DNA of 64,000 bases from Burkholderia sp. Ax-1719 (GCF_011753055.1 NZ_VWWJ01000009.1:124001-188000); one strand, 5' to 3'; positions 16,313 to 25,443 are shown, counted from the first letter of the stretch. Translations and numbers: made by a program. The notes: generated by a model from the letters alone, not told the origin.

Positions 16313-16960
16313 TCAGCGCTGCGCCTGGCCGCTCCAGACGCTGTGCCACAGATAGCCGACCACAGCGCGCGTCGCGCGCGCTTCGAGTGCGGCGGCATCT
16401 GTTTCGCCGCGCGCGCCCGCTGCATCCACCATGCCGCGCACCATCGCGAACACGTCGAAAGCCGCCGTCGACGGATCGTCGAGGCGCGGCGCATCGGGCA
16501 GTCCGAACGCCCGCATCAGCGTGGCGTGAATCCGGTCGCCGATACGCGCGTCGCGTTCGCCAAGCGGCAAACGCTCCTCCTCGAAATCGAGCAGACGCGC
16601 CAGCACGGGCCGCTGCATCTGATGCGCGACCGACGCGCGAATCAAGCCTTGCAAGGCCGCCTCACAACTTCCGGCCGCGGCCGCCTGTTCCAGCGCGGCG
16701 AGCAGCGGCGCGCTTTCGCGCTCGATCAGCGCAGCCGTGAGGGCATCGCGGTTCGGAAAATATTGATAAAGCGAGCCGACGCTCACCCCCGCCCGCTCGG
16801 CGATCGCATTGGTGGTGTAGCCGGTAAAGCCGCCGTGCTCCAGAATGCGAGCCGCGGCTTCGAGAATGGCGTCGACGGTGGCCGTCGAGCGGCGCTGCAC
16901 TGGCTGTTTGCGCGCGTCTAGCGGCGCTGGGCGGCGACGGCCGCGAGGTGTGGGCGTCAT
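16313..16960 (-). CDS. TetR-family transcriptional regulator
   Basis: A 215-residue TetR repressor with a basic leader (RGRRRPAPLDARKQPVQRR). The HTH lies at about residues 22-70, including TTNAIAERAGVSVGSLYQYF, the standard TetR pattern. The C-terminal ligand domain has no name I recognise with confidence. The ATG at 16960 is preferred over a longer reading. It is divergent from the darcynin gene with 74 bases between starts, so it probably represses that gene and itself. Confidence 0.9.
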   Translation of the reverse strand: MTPTPRGRRRPAPLDARKQPVQRRSTATVDAILEAAARILEHGGFTGYTTNAIAERAGVSVGSLYQYFPNRDALTAALIERESAPLLAALEQAAAAGSCEAALQGLIRASVAHQMQRPVLARLLDFEEERLPLGERDARIGDRIHATLMRAFGLPDAPRLDDPSTAAFDVFAMVRGMVDAAGARGETDAAALEARATRAVVGYLWHSVWSGQAQR

Positions 16961-16965
16961 GGTCG

Positions 16966-17002
16966 GAATGCGAGTATCGAATGTGAGCAAACGCTCGTAT
17001 TC
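16966..17002. promoter_or_regulatory. Inverted repeat in the tetR-darcynin intergenic region
   Basis: GAATGCGAG and CTCGTATTC form a 9-bp inverted repeat with one mismatch and a 19-base centre that itself contains GAGC-AAAC-GCTC. It lies between the divergent starts and is a candidate site for the TetR protein. Confidence 0.4.
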
Positions 17003-17034
17003 TAACCACTCATTCAATCGATCAGGAAATCTCC

Positions 17035-17358
17035 GTGAATACCTCCACCCAATCGGCGCTGACCGTCTTCATGCTGGTGAAAAGCCTGCCGGCGTGGCTC
17101 GAACTGCCGTCCGACGCACGCCAACGCGCTTTGCAAGAGCATGTTGTGCCCTTGCTCGAACGCCACCGGGAGCAGGTTCGACTGCGTCTGTTCGACGTGG
17201 AGTTTTACGTCGCGCGCGTCACCGATGTCTGGATGTGGGAAGCCGATAATCATCAGGCTTACGAAGCATTGATCGAAGCACTGCGCGACACACCGTTCTG
17301 GGACCGGTATTTTCAGATCGTCGAGATTTTGCCGGGCGTCGAGGCGAATCACCTTTAA
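17035..17358 (+). CDS. Darcynin family protein
   Basis: A 107-residue small cytoplasmic protein. The pattern TVFMLVKSLPAWLELP near the start, then EHVVPLLERH, LRLFDVEFYVARVTDVWMWEA, and DTPFWDRYFQIVEILPG matches the darcynin family. I cite the third block as two pieces: LRLFDVEFYVARV and TDVWMWEA. Its function is not established; the ferredoxin-like (dimeric alpha/beta barrel) look is inferred. The start is GTG with AGGAAA upstream. It is divergent from TetR and ends at a strong bidirectional terminator. Confidence 0.82.
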   Translation: MNTSTQSALTVFMLVKSLPAWLELPSDARQRALQEHVVPLLERHREQVRLRLFDVEFYVARVTDVWMWEADNHQAYEALIEALRDTPFWDRYFQIVEILPGVEANHL

Positions 17359-17381
17359 ACAGACGCCTCCGAACGATCACA

Positions 17382-17417
17382 AAAAAACGCGCACGGGCAT
17401 CAACCCGTGCGCGTTTT
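17382..17417. terminator. Bidirectional rho-independent terminator
   Basis: ACGCGCACGGG-CATCAA-CCCGTGCGCGT has a perfect 11-bp stem flanked by an A-tract and a T-tract. It ends both the darcynin gene (+) and rpoN (-). Confidence 0.93.
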
Positions 17418-17442
17418 TCGATTCAACGTCTGACAGGCAGCG

Positions 17443-18987
17443 TTAAATCTGCCGACGCATTTCCGCCGCCGGAAGCTTCATCATCTGCCGATACTTGGTG
17501 ACGGTGCGGCGCGCCACGCGCACGCCCTGCTTTTCCAGTTCCTGGGTCAGCACCACGTCAGAGAGCGGATCGCGCGGATTTTCGGCGTCGATCATTTCCT
17601 TGATGAGCGCGCGCACCGCCGCCGCCGAACACGTGCCGCCCGTGCGCGTTTCCAGCTCGCGCGGGAAGAAGCGCTTGAATTCGAAGATGCCGCGCGGCGT
17701 GGCCATGTACTTGTTGCCCGTCGCACGCGAAACCGTCGATTCGTGCAGGCCGAGTTCGTCGGCGACATCGCGCAGCAGCATCGGGCGCAGCGCGATTTCG
17801 CCGTACTGGAAGAAGGCCTTCTGACGCGCAACGATACATTCGCCCACGCGCAGAATCGTTTCGCAGCGCTTGTGCGCGTTGCGAATCAGCCAGCGCGCTT
17901 CCTGAAGCTGTTGAGCCAGCGGCGAGCGGCTGGTTTGATCCGAGCGCGCGAACATTTCGGCGTAAAGCTTGTGAATGCGCGCGCGAGGCTCGATGGCGGG
18001 ATTCACGCTCACGACCCACTTGCCGCGCACCTGACGCACGATCACGTCGGGGATCACGTAGCCGCCGTCGGCGCGGCCATAGTGGTTGCCGGGCTTCGGA
18101 TCGAGACGGCGCACCAGCGCGGTCGCTGCCTGCAGCGAGGCCGCATCGCAGCCAAGCTGGCGTTGCAGTTCGCCGTTTTCGCGGCGCGCGAGGCGTTCGA
18201 GATGATGCGTGACGATCTGCAGCGCAAGATCGCGATGCGGCGTGTCGGCAGGCATCGCTTCGAGTTGCAGCGCGAGGCATTCGGACAGCGAACGCGCGCC
18301 AATGCCCGGACGATCGAGCATCTGCACCACGCGCAACGCCACGCGCAGGTGGTCTTCGTCGAGGATATCGGCGACGCCTTCGAGCTCGACCAGATCGGCC
18401 AGCTCCTGACGCAGGTAGCCGTCGTCATCGAGCGCTTCGATCACGATCTGCGCCGCTGCGCGATCGAGTTCGGCAAGCGGCGAGAGGCGCAGCGCTTCGT
18501 GCAGTTGATCACGCAGGGAAACCGGAACGCGCACCCAGTCCGAGGCTTCGGAGTCGCCGTCTTCGGAGCCGCGAAACGTCGACGAACGCAGCGTGCCCGA
18601 CGACGGCAGATCGGCCGTGTAACCGCCGCCATCGTCCTGATAGCCGGAATTGTCGTCAGCGTAATTGCCCGATTCATCGCCATAGTTCGACGCTTCCTGA
18701 GCCACGCCGCCATCCATGCCGCTTTCGAGGCCGCCGCCCGGCACGTCGGCCAGCGCGGCGGGCGCTTCATTGGCCGCCGCGCCAATGCCGGCCGCGCCTT
18801 CGGCGGCTTCGGCCGCTTCGCCGGTCTCGGAGGCGGGCGGGACATATTCAAGGAACGGATTGGTGTCGAGCGCTTCGCGCAGTTCCTGCTGGAATTCGAG
18901 CGACGAGAGCTGCAACAGGCGCACGGCCTGCTGAAGGCGCGGTGTCAGCGCCAGATGCTGGCGGGCTTGTAACGCGATGGAAGGCAT
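17443..18987 (-). CDS. rpoN: RNA polymerase sigma-54 factor (second-copy type)
   Basis: A 514-residue sigma-54. Region I (residues 1-50, QHLALTPRLQQAVRLLQLSS) interacts with enhancer-binding proteins. Next comes a long acidic, low-complexity region II (about 50-150), rich in Glu/Ala/Gly/Asp. The core-binding and HTH domains follow, and the RpoN box appears as ARRTVTKYRQMMKLP near residue 492. The box deviates from the usual ARRTVAKYRE. Burkholderiales often carry two rpoN genes. The main copy normally neighbours lptB and hpf, and none of these is here, so this is the solitary copy. The ATG at 18987 matches the first conserved residues. A -24/-12 element lies 44-59 bases upstream of the ATG. 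Confidence 0.93.
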   Translation of the reverse strand: MPSIALQARQHLALTPRLQQAVRLLQLSSLEFQQELREALDTNPFLEYVPPASETGEAAEAAEGAAGIGAAANEAPAALADVPGGGLESGMDGGVAQEASNYGDESGNYADDNSGYQDDGGGYTADLPSSGTLRSSTFRGSEDGDSEASDWVRVPVSLRDQLHEALRLSPLAELDRAAAQIVIEALDDDGYLRQELADLVELEGVADILDEDHLRVALRVVQMLDRPGIGARSLSECLALQLEAMPADTPHRDLALQIVTHHLERLARRENGELQRQLGCDAASLQAATALVRRLDPKPGNHYGRADGGYVIPDVIVRQVRGKWVVSVNPAIEPRARIHKLYAEMFARSDQTSRSPLAQQLQEARWLIRNAHKRCETILRVGECIVARQKAFFQYGEIALRPMLLRDVADELGLHESTVSRATGNKYMATPRGIFEFKRFFPRELETRTGGTCSAAAVRALIKEMIDAENPRDPLSDVVLTQELEKQGVRVARRTVTKYRQMMKLPAAEMRRQI

Positions 18988-19030
18988 GGCAGTCCCGTTC
19001 TTGAGAATGTGGAGTGAATGGGACCTTCTA

Positions 19031-19046
19031 TGCAACACCCATGCCA
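19031..19046 (-). promoter_or_regulatory. Sigma-54 promoter (-24/-12) of rpoN
   Basis: The minus strand reads TGGCATG-GGTG-TTGCA. This matches the sigma-54 consensus TGGCAyG-N4-TTGCw at every conserved position, with exact GG-to-GC spacing of 12. The predicted transcription start is near 19020, giving a leader of about 33 bases to the rpoN ATG at 18987. Confidence 0.75.
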
Positions 19047-19139
19047 GTTTTTACAAACGCTTGTTTTGTAACGGGATCGCGCCTTGCGAGGGCGCAAATT
19101 CACTCCCGCCGCCCGAACAATCGACAGACGTTTTTACAA
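19047..19139. promoter_or_regulatory. Repeated GTTTTTACAA sites between two sigma-54 promoters
   Basis: GTTTTTACAA occurs at 19047-19056 and again at 19130-19139, 83 bp apart, about eight helical turns. The first copy is part of an inverted repeat, TTACAAA-N7-TTTGTAA (19051-19071). These are candidate upstream activator sequences for an enhancer-binding protein. They sit at roughly 150-240 bp from the -24 element of the BON gene. Confidence 0.4.
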
Positions 19140-19285
19140 TCGCGCGGAAAAATTGCGTGCCCGATGAGAGACATAGTGAACGCCTCGTCCGCGGTCAATT
19201 TCCCTACGTTTTTCCTGCGCTTTTCGTGGATAGTCCGCGCTCAAACGCCGCGCCGACGGGCCTCCGCCGCTCAACCGACCAACCG

Positions 19286-19300
19286 CGGCACGGACCTTGC
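19286..19300 (+). promoter_or_regulatory. Sigma-54 promoter (-24/-12) of the BON gene
   Basis: CGGCACG-GACC-TTGC has the invariant GG and GC 12 bp apart and agrees with the consensus except C for T before GG and G for A/T after TTGC. The predicted start is near 19312, 32 bases before the ATG at 19344. Confidence 0.65.
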
Positions 19301-19343
19301 GGTATCAGGCCACGAGATCATCAACTCACACAGGAGAACTCTC

Positions 19344-19688
19344 ATGAAGCGCACTCTGATGCTCAAGACCGCCGCAGGCGTGGCCTGCATGACCTTCGCG
19401 CTGATGGCCGGCGCACAGACCAACTCTGCGGCTCCGTCCACGGGCAGTTCCGAAAGCGTGGGTCAACACGTTGACGACGCAACCATCACCACCAAGGTGA
19501 AGGCTGAATTGCTCGGCGCGAAGAACGTGAAGTCCGAGCATATCCATGTGAAGACCCGTAAGGGCATCGTCTCGCTGACCGGTACGGTCCCGAGCGCCGA
19601 GGACCGCGATAACGCCAAGCAGGTGGTGGAAGGCGTGTCGGGCGTGGATTCGGTGAAGAATCACCTGAAGGTGGTGGCTGCGCAGTAA
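19344..19688 (+). CDS. Periplasmic BON-domain protein
   Basis: A 114-residue exported protein with a signal peptide (MKRTLMLKTAAGVACMTFAL, cleavage near AGAQ). It has a single BON domain covering residues 40-112: DDATITTKVKAEL, HIHVKTRKGIVSLTGTV and GVDSVKNHL. BON domains bind phospholipid membranes; OsmY is the known two-domain relative in Escherichia coli and acts in envelope stress. The ATG follows CAGGAG. It is divergent from rpoN, preceded by a -24/-12 element, and ends at a strong terminator, so it is a single-gene unit. Sigma-54 control is inferred. Confidence 0.9.
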   Translation: MKRTLMLKTAAGVACMTFALMAGAQTNSAAPSTGSSESVGQHVDDATITTKVKAELLGAKNVKSEHIHVKTRKGIVSLTGTVPSAEDRDNAKQVVEGVSGVDSVKNHLKVVAAQ

Positions 19689-19721
19689 GCGCCAGAGACG
19701 ATACCTCACTTATCGCAGCAG

Positions 19722-19754
19722 AAACGCGCGGCCATTCAAGCCGCGCGTTTTTTT
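19722..19754 (+). terminator. Rho-independent terminator of the BON gene
   Basis: AAACGCGCGGC-CATTCAA-GCCGCGCGTTT is an 11-bp perfect stem followed by TTTT, 34 bases after the BON stop. It may also act for the convergent aldo/keto reductase gene. Confidence 0.92.
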
Positions 19755-19782
19755 GTGCTTCCTTTTTTGTGCTGCCGATCGA

Positions 19783-20826
19783 TCAGCGCTCCGCCTGGCG
19801 CAACTGTTCCCGTCGTGCATCGCCCTGACGCGCGAGCATCCAGCCAGGATATTCCGCCGGCAAGCCGCTCACATCGTCGAGCATCGCCAGTTCCTCGGTT
19901 GAGAGTTTGACCTGGGTGGCGGCGATATTGTCATCGAGTTGATCGACACGCTTCGCGCCGACGATCACCGTCGTCACCGCGCGCTGATGCAGCAGCCAGG
20001 CCAGCGCGATCTGCGCGACCGACACACCTTTTTGCGCCGCGATCGGCCGCATCGCGTCGATGCAGTCCCACGCGCGTTCGCGCTCAACCGGCGGGAAGTC
20101 GAAGGTCGTACGGCGGCTGCCCGCCTCGCCCTGCTGGTCGCGGCCATACTTGCCGCTCAGCAAGCCGCCCGCAAGCGGGCTCCACACCATCAGCCCGAGC
20201 CCTTCACTGCCCAGCATCGGCACGATCTCGCGCTCCAGATCGCGGCCCGCGATCGTGTAGTAGGCCTGTAGCGACTCGAAACGCGCGAGCCCATGATGAT
20301 GCGCGATGCCGAGCGCTTTCACGATCTGCCACGCGGCCCAGTTGGACACGCCCACATAGCGCACATGCCCGTGCTGCACCAGCGTGTCGAACGCGCGCAC
20401 GGTTTCCTCGATCGGCGTGGCCGGGTCGAAGCCGTGGATCTGATAGAGGTCGATATGGTCGAGTTGCAGGCGTTTGAGGCTCGCTTTCACGCCCTCCATG
20501 ATGTGATAGCGCGTCGCGCCGCGCTGGTTCGGCGATGGGCCCATTTCGCCCAGCACCTTGGTCGCGACCACCACCTGGTCGCGCGCGATCTTGAGATTCT
20601 TGAGCGCCTGGCCGGTAATCTGTTCGGACACGCCTTGAGAATAAACGTCGGCGGTATCGATGAAATTGATGCCGGCGTCGAGCGCGCGGCCGACGAGCCG
20701 CTCGGCATCGGCCTGCTGCAGATCGCCGATCTGGTTCCAGATCCCGGCGCCGCCGCCGAACGTCATGGTGCCAAGGCAAAGCTCGGAAACGAACAGGCCG
20801 GTGCGGCCGAGTGGGTGGTATCGCAT
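19783..20826 (-). CDS. Aldo/keto reductase
   Basis: A 347-residue NADPH-dependent oxidoreductase of the AKR superfamily (AKR11/YajO-like look). Typical elements are GRTGLFVSELCLGTMTFG near the start, FIDTADVYSQG with Asp and Tyr of the catalytic tetrad, VVATKVLG with Lys, LDHIDLYQIHGFD with His, and the cofactor segment IVGAKRVDQLDDNI. The ATG at 20826 begins the conserved first strand. A much longer open frame continues antisense into lhr but is not coding. Divergent from lhr. The substrate is unknown. Confidence 0.92.
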   Translation of the reverse strand: MRYHPLGRTGLFVSELCLGTMTFGGGAGIWNQIGDLQQADAERLVGRALDAGINFIDTADVYSQGVSEQITGQALKNLKIARDQVVVATKVLGEMGPSPNQRGATRYHIMEGVKASLKRLQLDHIDLYQIHGFDPATPIEETVRAFDTLVQHGHVRYVGVSNWAAWQIVKALGIAHHHGLARFESLQAYYTIAGRDLEREIVPMLGSEGLGLMVWSPLAGGLLSGKYGRDQQGEAGSRRTTFDFPPVERERAWDCIDAMRPIAAQKGVSVAQIALAWLLHQRAVTTVIVGAKRVDQLDDNIAATQVKLSTEELAMLDDVSGLPAEYPGWMLARQGDARREQLRQAER

Positions 20827-21006
20827 GGGGTAACTCCGTCGAAGACCGTGGGAACATCGAAGGGACATCCAGCGGGGCGAGGATACTGCGTTCGGACGAG
20901 GCTTGCTTGAGACCCGCGCCGGGCCTCCGTATTCTGGAAAGTAACCCTGGCCGGGCGGCCCGGGTGTCGTTCGGCAGGCGTGCGCGAAATTTGCGAGACT
21001 GCGCCT

Positions 21007-24000
21007 ATGGCCTCGCTCCCCTCCACGCCCGACGATCCGCTCGCCCTGTTCCATCCCGCCGTGGCGGCCTGGTTCCGGCGCAGCTTCGATGCGCCAACGC
21101 CCGCGCAGCGCGCCGCCTGGCCGCTGATCGAAAGCCGCCGCGCCACCCTGGTGGCCGCGCCGACGGGCTCGGGCAAGACGCTCACCGCCTTTCTCACCGC
21201 CATCGACGCGCTGGTGCGCGAAGGACTCGCCAACGGCGGCGCATTGCCCGACGAAACGCTCGTGGTCTACGTCTCGCCGCTCAAGGCGCTCTCGAACGAT
21301 ATCCGCCTGAACCTCGAACGGCCGCTCGAAGGCATCGGCGCAGAACTCGCGCGGCTGGGCTTGCCGGGCGTCGAGATCCGCGCCGCCGTGCGCACCGGCG
21401 ACACGCCGCAGCCCGAGCGCGCCGCGCTGCGCCGTCGGCCGCCGCACATTCTCGTGACCACGCCTGAATCGCTCTATGTGCTGCTCGGTTCGGAATCTGG
21501 CCGCCGCATGTTGTCGAGCGCGCGCACCGTGATCGTCGATGAAATCCATGCCGTGGCGGGCAACAAGCGCGGCGTGCATCTTGCCTTGAGTCTCGAACGG
21601 CTCGATGCGCTGTGCGCCGCGCCGCCGTTGCGCATCGGCCTGTCCGCCACGCAAAAGCCGATTGAAACCGTCGCGCGCTTTCTGGTGGGCATGGGCGACG
21701 ATCCCGCTGCGCCGCCCGCCTGCGAAATCGTCGATGCCGGTCACGTGCGCGCGCGCGATCTTGCACTCGAAGTGCCGCCCGTGCCGCTCGAAGCGATCAT
21801 GGCCAACGACGTCTGGGAGCGCGTCTATGACCGCATCGCGGAACTCGTCGCGATGCATCGCACCACGCTCGTATTCGTCAACACGCGGCGCATGGCCGAG
21901 CGCGTCGCCCGCCATCTCACCGATCGTCTGGGCAAAGAGGCCGTGGCCGCACATCACGGCAGCCTCGCGCGCGAGCATCGTTTCGAGGCCGAGCAGCGCC
22001 TGAAGCGCGGCGATCTGCGCGTGCTGGTGGCGACGGCATCGCTCGAACTGGGTATCGATATCGGCGATGTGGATCTGGTCGTGCAGATCGGCTCGCCGCG
22101 CTCGATTGCGGCGTTTTTGCAGCGCGTCGGGCGCTCCGGGCACCAGGTCGGCGGCACGCCCAAGGGTCGGCTGTTCCCCACCTCGCGCGACGATCTGATC
22201 GAATGCAGCGCGCTGCTCGACTGCGTGCGGCGCGGCGAACTCGACCGCATCACGCTGCCGCACGCGCCAATCGACGTGCTGGCGCAGCAGATCGTCGCCG
22301 AAGTCGCTTGCCAGGAATGGAGCGAGGACGCTCTCTATGCGCTCGTGCGCCGCAGCGCGCCGTATGCGCAGCTCGAACGCGCGCGCTTCGACGCGGTGCT
22401 GCGCATGCTCGCCGATGGCTTCACGAGCCGTCACGGCCCACGCGCCGCGTATCTGCATCGCGATGTCGTGAGCCAGACGCTGCGTGCGCGGCGCGGCGCG
22501 CGGCTGGTTGCGCTGACCTCGGGCGGCACGATCCCCGACAATGCCGATTACGCCGTGCTGCTCGAACCGCAGAGCGTGCAGATCGGCACGGTGAACGAGG
22601 ACTTCGCGGTCGAAAGCCTGGCCGGCGATGTATTCCAGCTGGGCAACGCGTCGTACCGGATTCTGCGCATCGAAGCGGGCCGCGTCCGCGTGGAAGATGC
22701 GCAAGGGCAACCGCCCAATATTCCATTCTGGCTCGGCGAAGCGCCGGGACGCAGCGACGAGCTTTCGTTCGCGATTTCGCGTCTGCGCGCGCAGATCGAC
22801 GAGAAACTGGGCGAGCACGCCAATACTTCGGAAACCGGATCGTCATCCGCCAATGCAGAGGCTATCGAACGCGCAACCGCCTGGCTTGGCGATGCGCTGG
22901 GTCTGGACGATGCCGCCGCGCGTCAGATCGTCGATTATCTGGCGCGTGCGCGTCAGGCGCTCACGGTGCTGCCCACGCACGACACGCTCGTCATGGAGCG
23001 CTTCTTCGACGAATCCGGCGGCACCCAGCTGGTCATCCACTCGCCCTACGGCAGCCGCATGAACCGCGCATGGGGCCTGGCGCTGCGCAAGCGCTTTTGC
23101 CGTCAATTCAATTTCGAGTTGCAGGCCGCCGCCACCGAAGACGCCATCATCCTCTCGCTGACGGGCGCGCACAGCTTCGCACTCGACGAAGTCTGGCGGT
23201 ATCTGCATTCGAATTCGGCGCAGCATCTGCTTGTGCAGGCGCTGCTGGACGCGCCGCTCTTTGGCGTGCGCTGGCGCTGGAACGCCACCGCCGCGCTCGC
23301 GCTGCCGCGCCAGTCGGGCGGCCGCAAGACGCCGCCGCAGATCCAGCGAATGCGCAGCGAAGATCTGCTCGCCGCCGTATTTCCCGACCAGGTGGCCTGC
23401 GTCGAAAACCTCGCGGGCGAGCGCGAAATTCCGCCACATCCGCTCGTCGCTCAGACGCTCGACGACTGCCTGCACGAGGCGATGGACACCGAAACCTGGC
23501 TCGCGCTGCTGCGGCGCATGGAGTCCGGCGCGGTGCGTCTGGTGACGCGCGAGCTGCCCGCGCCCTCGCCGCTCGCGGCCGAAATCCTCACCGCGCGCCC
23601 TTACGCCTTTCTCGACGATGCGCCCATCGAGGAGCGCCGCACCCAGGCCGTGCTGTCACGACGCTGGAGCGACCCCGAATCCGCCGACGATCTGGGCGCG
23701 CTCGATGCCGAAGCCATTGCCAGCGTGCGCGAGGAAGCCTGGCCGCAGGTGCGCGACGCCGACGAAATGCACGACGCGCTCAATACGCTCGGCGCCCTCG
23801 CCCACAGCGAAGTCCAGGCAAACGGCTGGGAACACTGGCTCGCGGAACTGGCGAAAAGTGGCCGCGCGACGCGCCTGCCCGTCGCCGATCACGAAGCGCT
23901 GTGGGTTAGCATCGAACGCCTGGCCTGCGTGCAGGCGATTTACCCGCAGGCGCGCAGCGAGCCGCCGCTTGCCATGCCCGACGAACGCCGCGCCAGCCCG

Positions 24001-25443
24001 CGCGCCGAACCGTGGACCGAAGAAACCGCGCTGGTCGAACTGGTGCGGGCGCGGCTGTCGGGCTTCGGCCCGCTCACGCTCGCGCAGGTGGCGCGGCCGC
24101 TTGCGCTGGAAGCGAGCGTGGCCGCGCTCGCCCTCACCGCCCTCGAAGCCGAGGGCACGGTCATGCGCGGACGCTTCACGCCGGGCGCGGATGACGAGGA
24201 ATGGTGCGAGCGCCATCTGCTCGCACGCATCCATCGCTATACGGTGCGCAAGCTGCGCCGTGAAATCGAGCCGGTCGAGCGCCACGATTTCATGCGCTTC
24301 CTGTTCGAATGGCAGCATGTCGCGCCGGATTCGCGCGGCTCGGGACGCGCAGCGCTGGCGGCCATGCTCGATCAGCTCGAAGGCTGGGAGGCGTCGGCGC
24401 TCGAATGGGAGGACGAGATCCTGCCCGCGCGTATCGACGATTATTCGCCGATGCTGCTCGACGAACTGTGCCGCTCGGGCCATGTCACCTGGGCGCGGCT
24501 GCCGGCTCACGCTAGCGCGTCGACGACCGTGCGCAGCACGCCGGTGGTTCTGTTGCCGCGCCGCGAACTGACGCGCTGGACCGCCTTGCTCGATACGCCC
24601 GAGGCTCAGCCCGCGGCACGCGCGCAGCGGGTCTATGATGCGCTGCTGCGCCACGGCGCGATGTTCTTCGACGAACTGGCCGCCGACGCGCATCTGCTGG
24701 GCGTCGAACTGGAAAGCGCGCTTGGCGAACTGGTGGCCGCGGGGCTCGTGAACGCCGATAGTTTTGCGGGCCTGCGTGCGCTGGTGCGGCCAGCCGCGAA
24801 GCGTGCGGCGTATCACGGCAAGCGAAGGCCGCGCGGCTTCGGGCCGCTGGTGGGCTCCATGGCCGATGCGGGACGCTGGGCGGTGTTGCGGCGCGTGACG
24901 CTTCCATCGGGCAATGACGATGCGGTCGATGCGGCCAGGCCCGTCGCGCCGACGCGCCGCTCACCCGCCGATGCCGATCTGCTCGAACATGTCGCCAACG
25001 TTCTACTGCGTCGTTACGGCGTGATCTGCTGGCAATTGCTTGCTCGTGAAGCGCCCTGGCTGCCGCCGTGGCGCGATCTGCTGCGCGTGCTGCATCGCAT
25101 GGAAGCGCGCGGCCATGTGCGCGGCGGGCGCTTCGTGACGGGTCTTTCCGGCGAGCAGTTTGCGTTGCCTGAAGCGATTCCGGTTTTGCGCGAGGTGCGC
25201 AGGCGCGGTGCGCTGGCTGTCGCGGGTGAAGCGACGCCGGTCTGCATTGCCGCGTCCGACCCGCTCAATCTGCCTGGCACCGTACTGCCCGGCGACAAGG
25301 TGCCTGCCGTTGCCGGGAATCGCATCGCATTTCTGGAGGGTTTGCCGGTTGCCACGCTCATTGCAGGACGCGTGGAATTTCGCGTGGATCTAGATGCTGC
25401 GATCCAGGCGAAGGTGCGCGCGGCCTTGATGCGCTTAGGCTGA
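21007..25443 (+). CDS. lhr: Lhr family ATP-dependent helicase, full length
   Basis: A 1478-residue superfamily 2 helicase. Residues 52-58 are the Walker A motif PTGSGKT. DEIH (motif II) and SATQKPIETV (motif III) follow near residues 170-210, then FVNTRR, and QRVGRSGHQVGG (motif VI) near residue 370. The winged-helix and Lhr-specific barrel come next. The long C-terminal extension makes it the bacterial full-length type rather than Lhr-Core. Lhr translocates 3'-5' on single-stranded DNA and unwinds RNA:DNA hybrids; a DNA-repair role is known in mycobacteria. GTG at 20980 is an alternative start. No nuclease or ligase partner is adjacent. Confidence 0.93.
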   Translation: MASLPSTPDDPLALFHPAVAAWFRRSFDAPTPAQRAAWPLIESRRATLVAAPTGSGKTLTAFLTAIDALVREGLANGGALPDETLVVYVSPLKALSNDIRLNLERPLEGIGAELARLGLPGVEIRAAVRTGDTPQPERAALRRRPPHILVTTPESLYVLLGSESGRRMLSSARTVIVDEIHAVAGNKRGVHLALSLERLDALCAAPPLRIGLSATQKPIETVARFLVGMGDDPAAPPACEIVDAGHVRARDLALEVPPVPLEAIMANDVWERVYDRIAELVAMHRTTLVFVNTRRMAERVARHLTDRLGKEAVAAHHGSLAREHRFEAEQRLKRGDLRVLVATASLELGIDIGDVDLVVQIGSPRSIAAFLQRVGRSGHQVGGTPKGRLFPTSRDDLIECSALLDCVRRGELDRITLPHAPIDVLAQQIVAEVACQEWSEDALYALVRRSAPYAQLERARFDAVLRMLADGFTSRHGPRAAYLHRDVVSQTLRARRGARLVALTSGGTIPDNADYAVLLEPQSVQIGTVNEDFAVESLAGDVFQLGNASYRILRIEAGRVRVEDAQGQPPNIPFWLGEAPGRSDELSFAISRLRAQIDEKLGEHANTSETGSSSANAEAIERATAWLGDALGLDDAAARQIVDYLARARQALTVLPTHDTLVMERFFDESGGTQLVIHSPYGSRMNRAWGLALRKRFCRQFNFELQAAATEDAIILSLTGAHSFALDEVWRYLHSNSAQHLLVQALLDAPLFGVRWRWNATAALALPRQSGGRKTPPQIQRMRSEDLLAAVFPDQVACVENLAGEREIPPHPLVAQTLDDCLHEAMDTETWLALLRRMESGAVRLVTRELPAPSPLAAEILTARPYAFLDDAPIEERRTQAVLSRRWSDPESADDLGALDAEAIASVREEAWPQVRDADEMHDALNTLGALAHSEVQANGWEHWLAELAKSGRATRLPVADHEALWVSIERLACVQAIYPQARSEPPLAMPDERRASPRAEPWTEETALVELVRARLSGFGPLTLAQVARPLALEASVAALALTALEAEGTVMRGRFTPGADDEEWCERHLLARIHRYTVRKLRREIEPVERHDFMRFLFEWQHVAPDSRGSGRAALAAMLDQLEGWEASALEWEDEILPARIDDYSPMLLDELCRSGHVTWARLPAHASASTTVRSTPVVLLPRRELTRWTALLDTPEAQPAARAQRVYDALLRHGAMFFDELAADAHLLGVELESALGELVAAGLVNADSFAGLRALVRPAAKRAAYHGKRRPRGFGPLVGSMADAGRWAVLRRVTLPSGNDDAVDAARPVAPTRRSPADADLLEHVANVLLRRYGVICWQLLAREAPWLPPWRDLLRVLHRMEARGHVRGGRFVTGLSGEQFALPEAIPVLREVRRRGALAVAGEATPVCIAASDPLNLPGTVLPGDKVPAVAGNRIAFLEGLPVATLIAGRVEFRVDLDAAIQAKVRAALMRLG

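Noticed and set aside
20827..22818. Long minus-strand open frame extending the aldo/keto reductase to 1011 codons
   Set aside because: The upstream part is antisense to lhr, has no family features, and is Arg/His-rich as expected for a shadow of GC-rich coding DNA. The real reductase starts at 20826.
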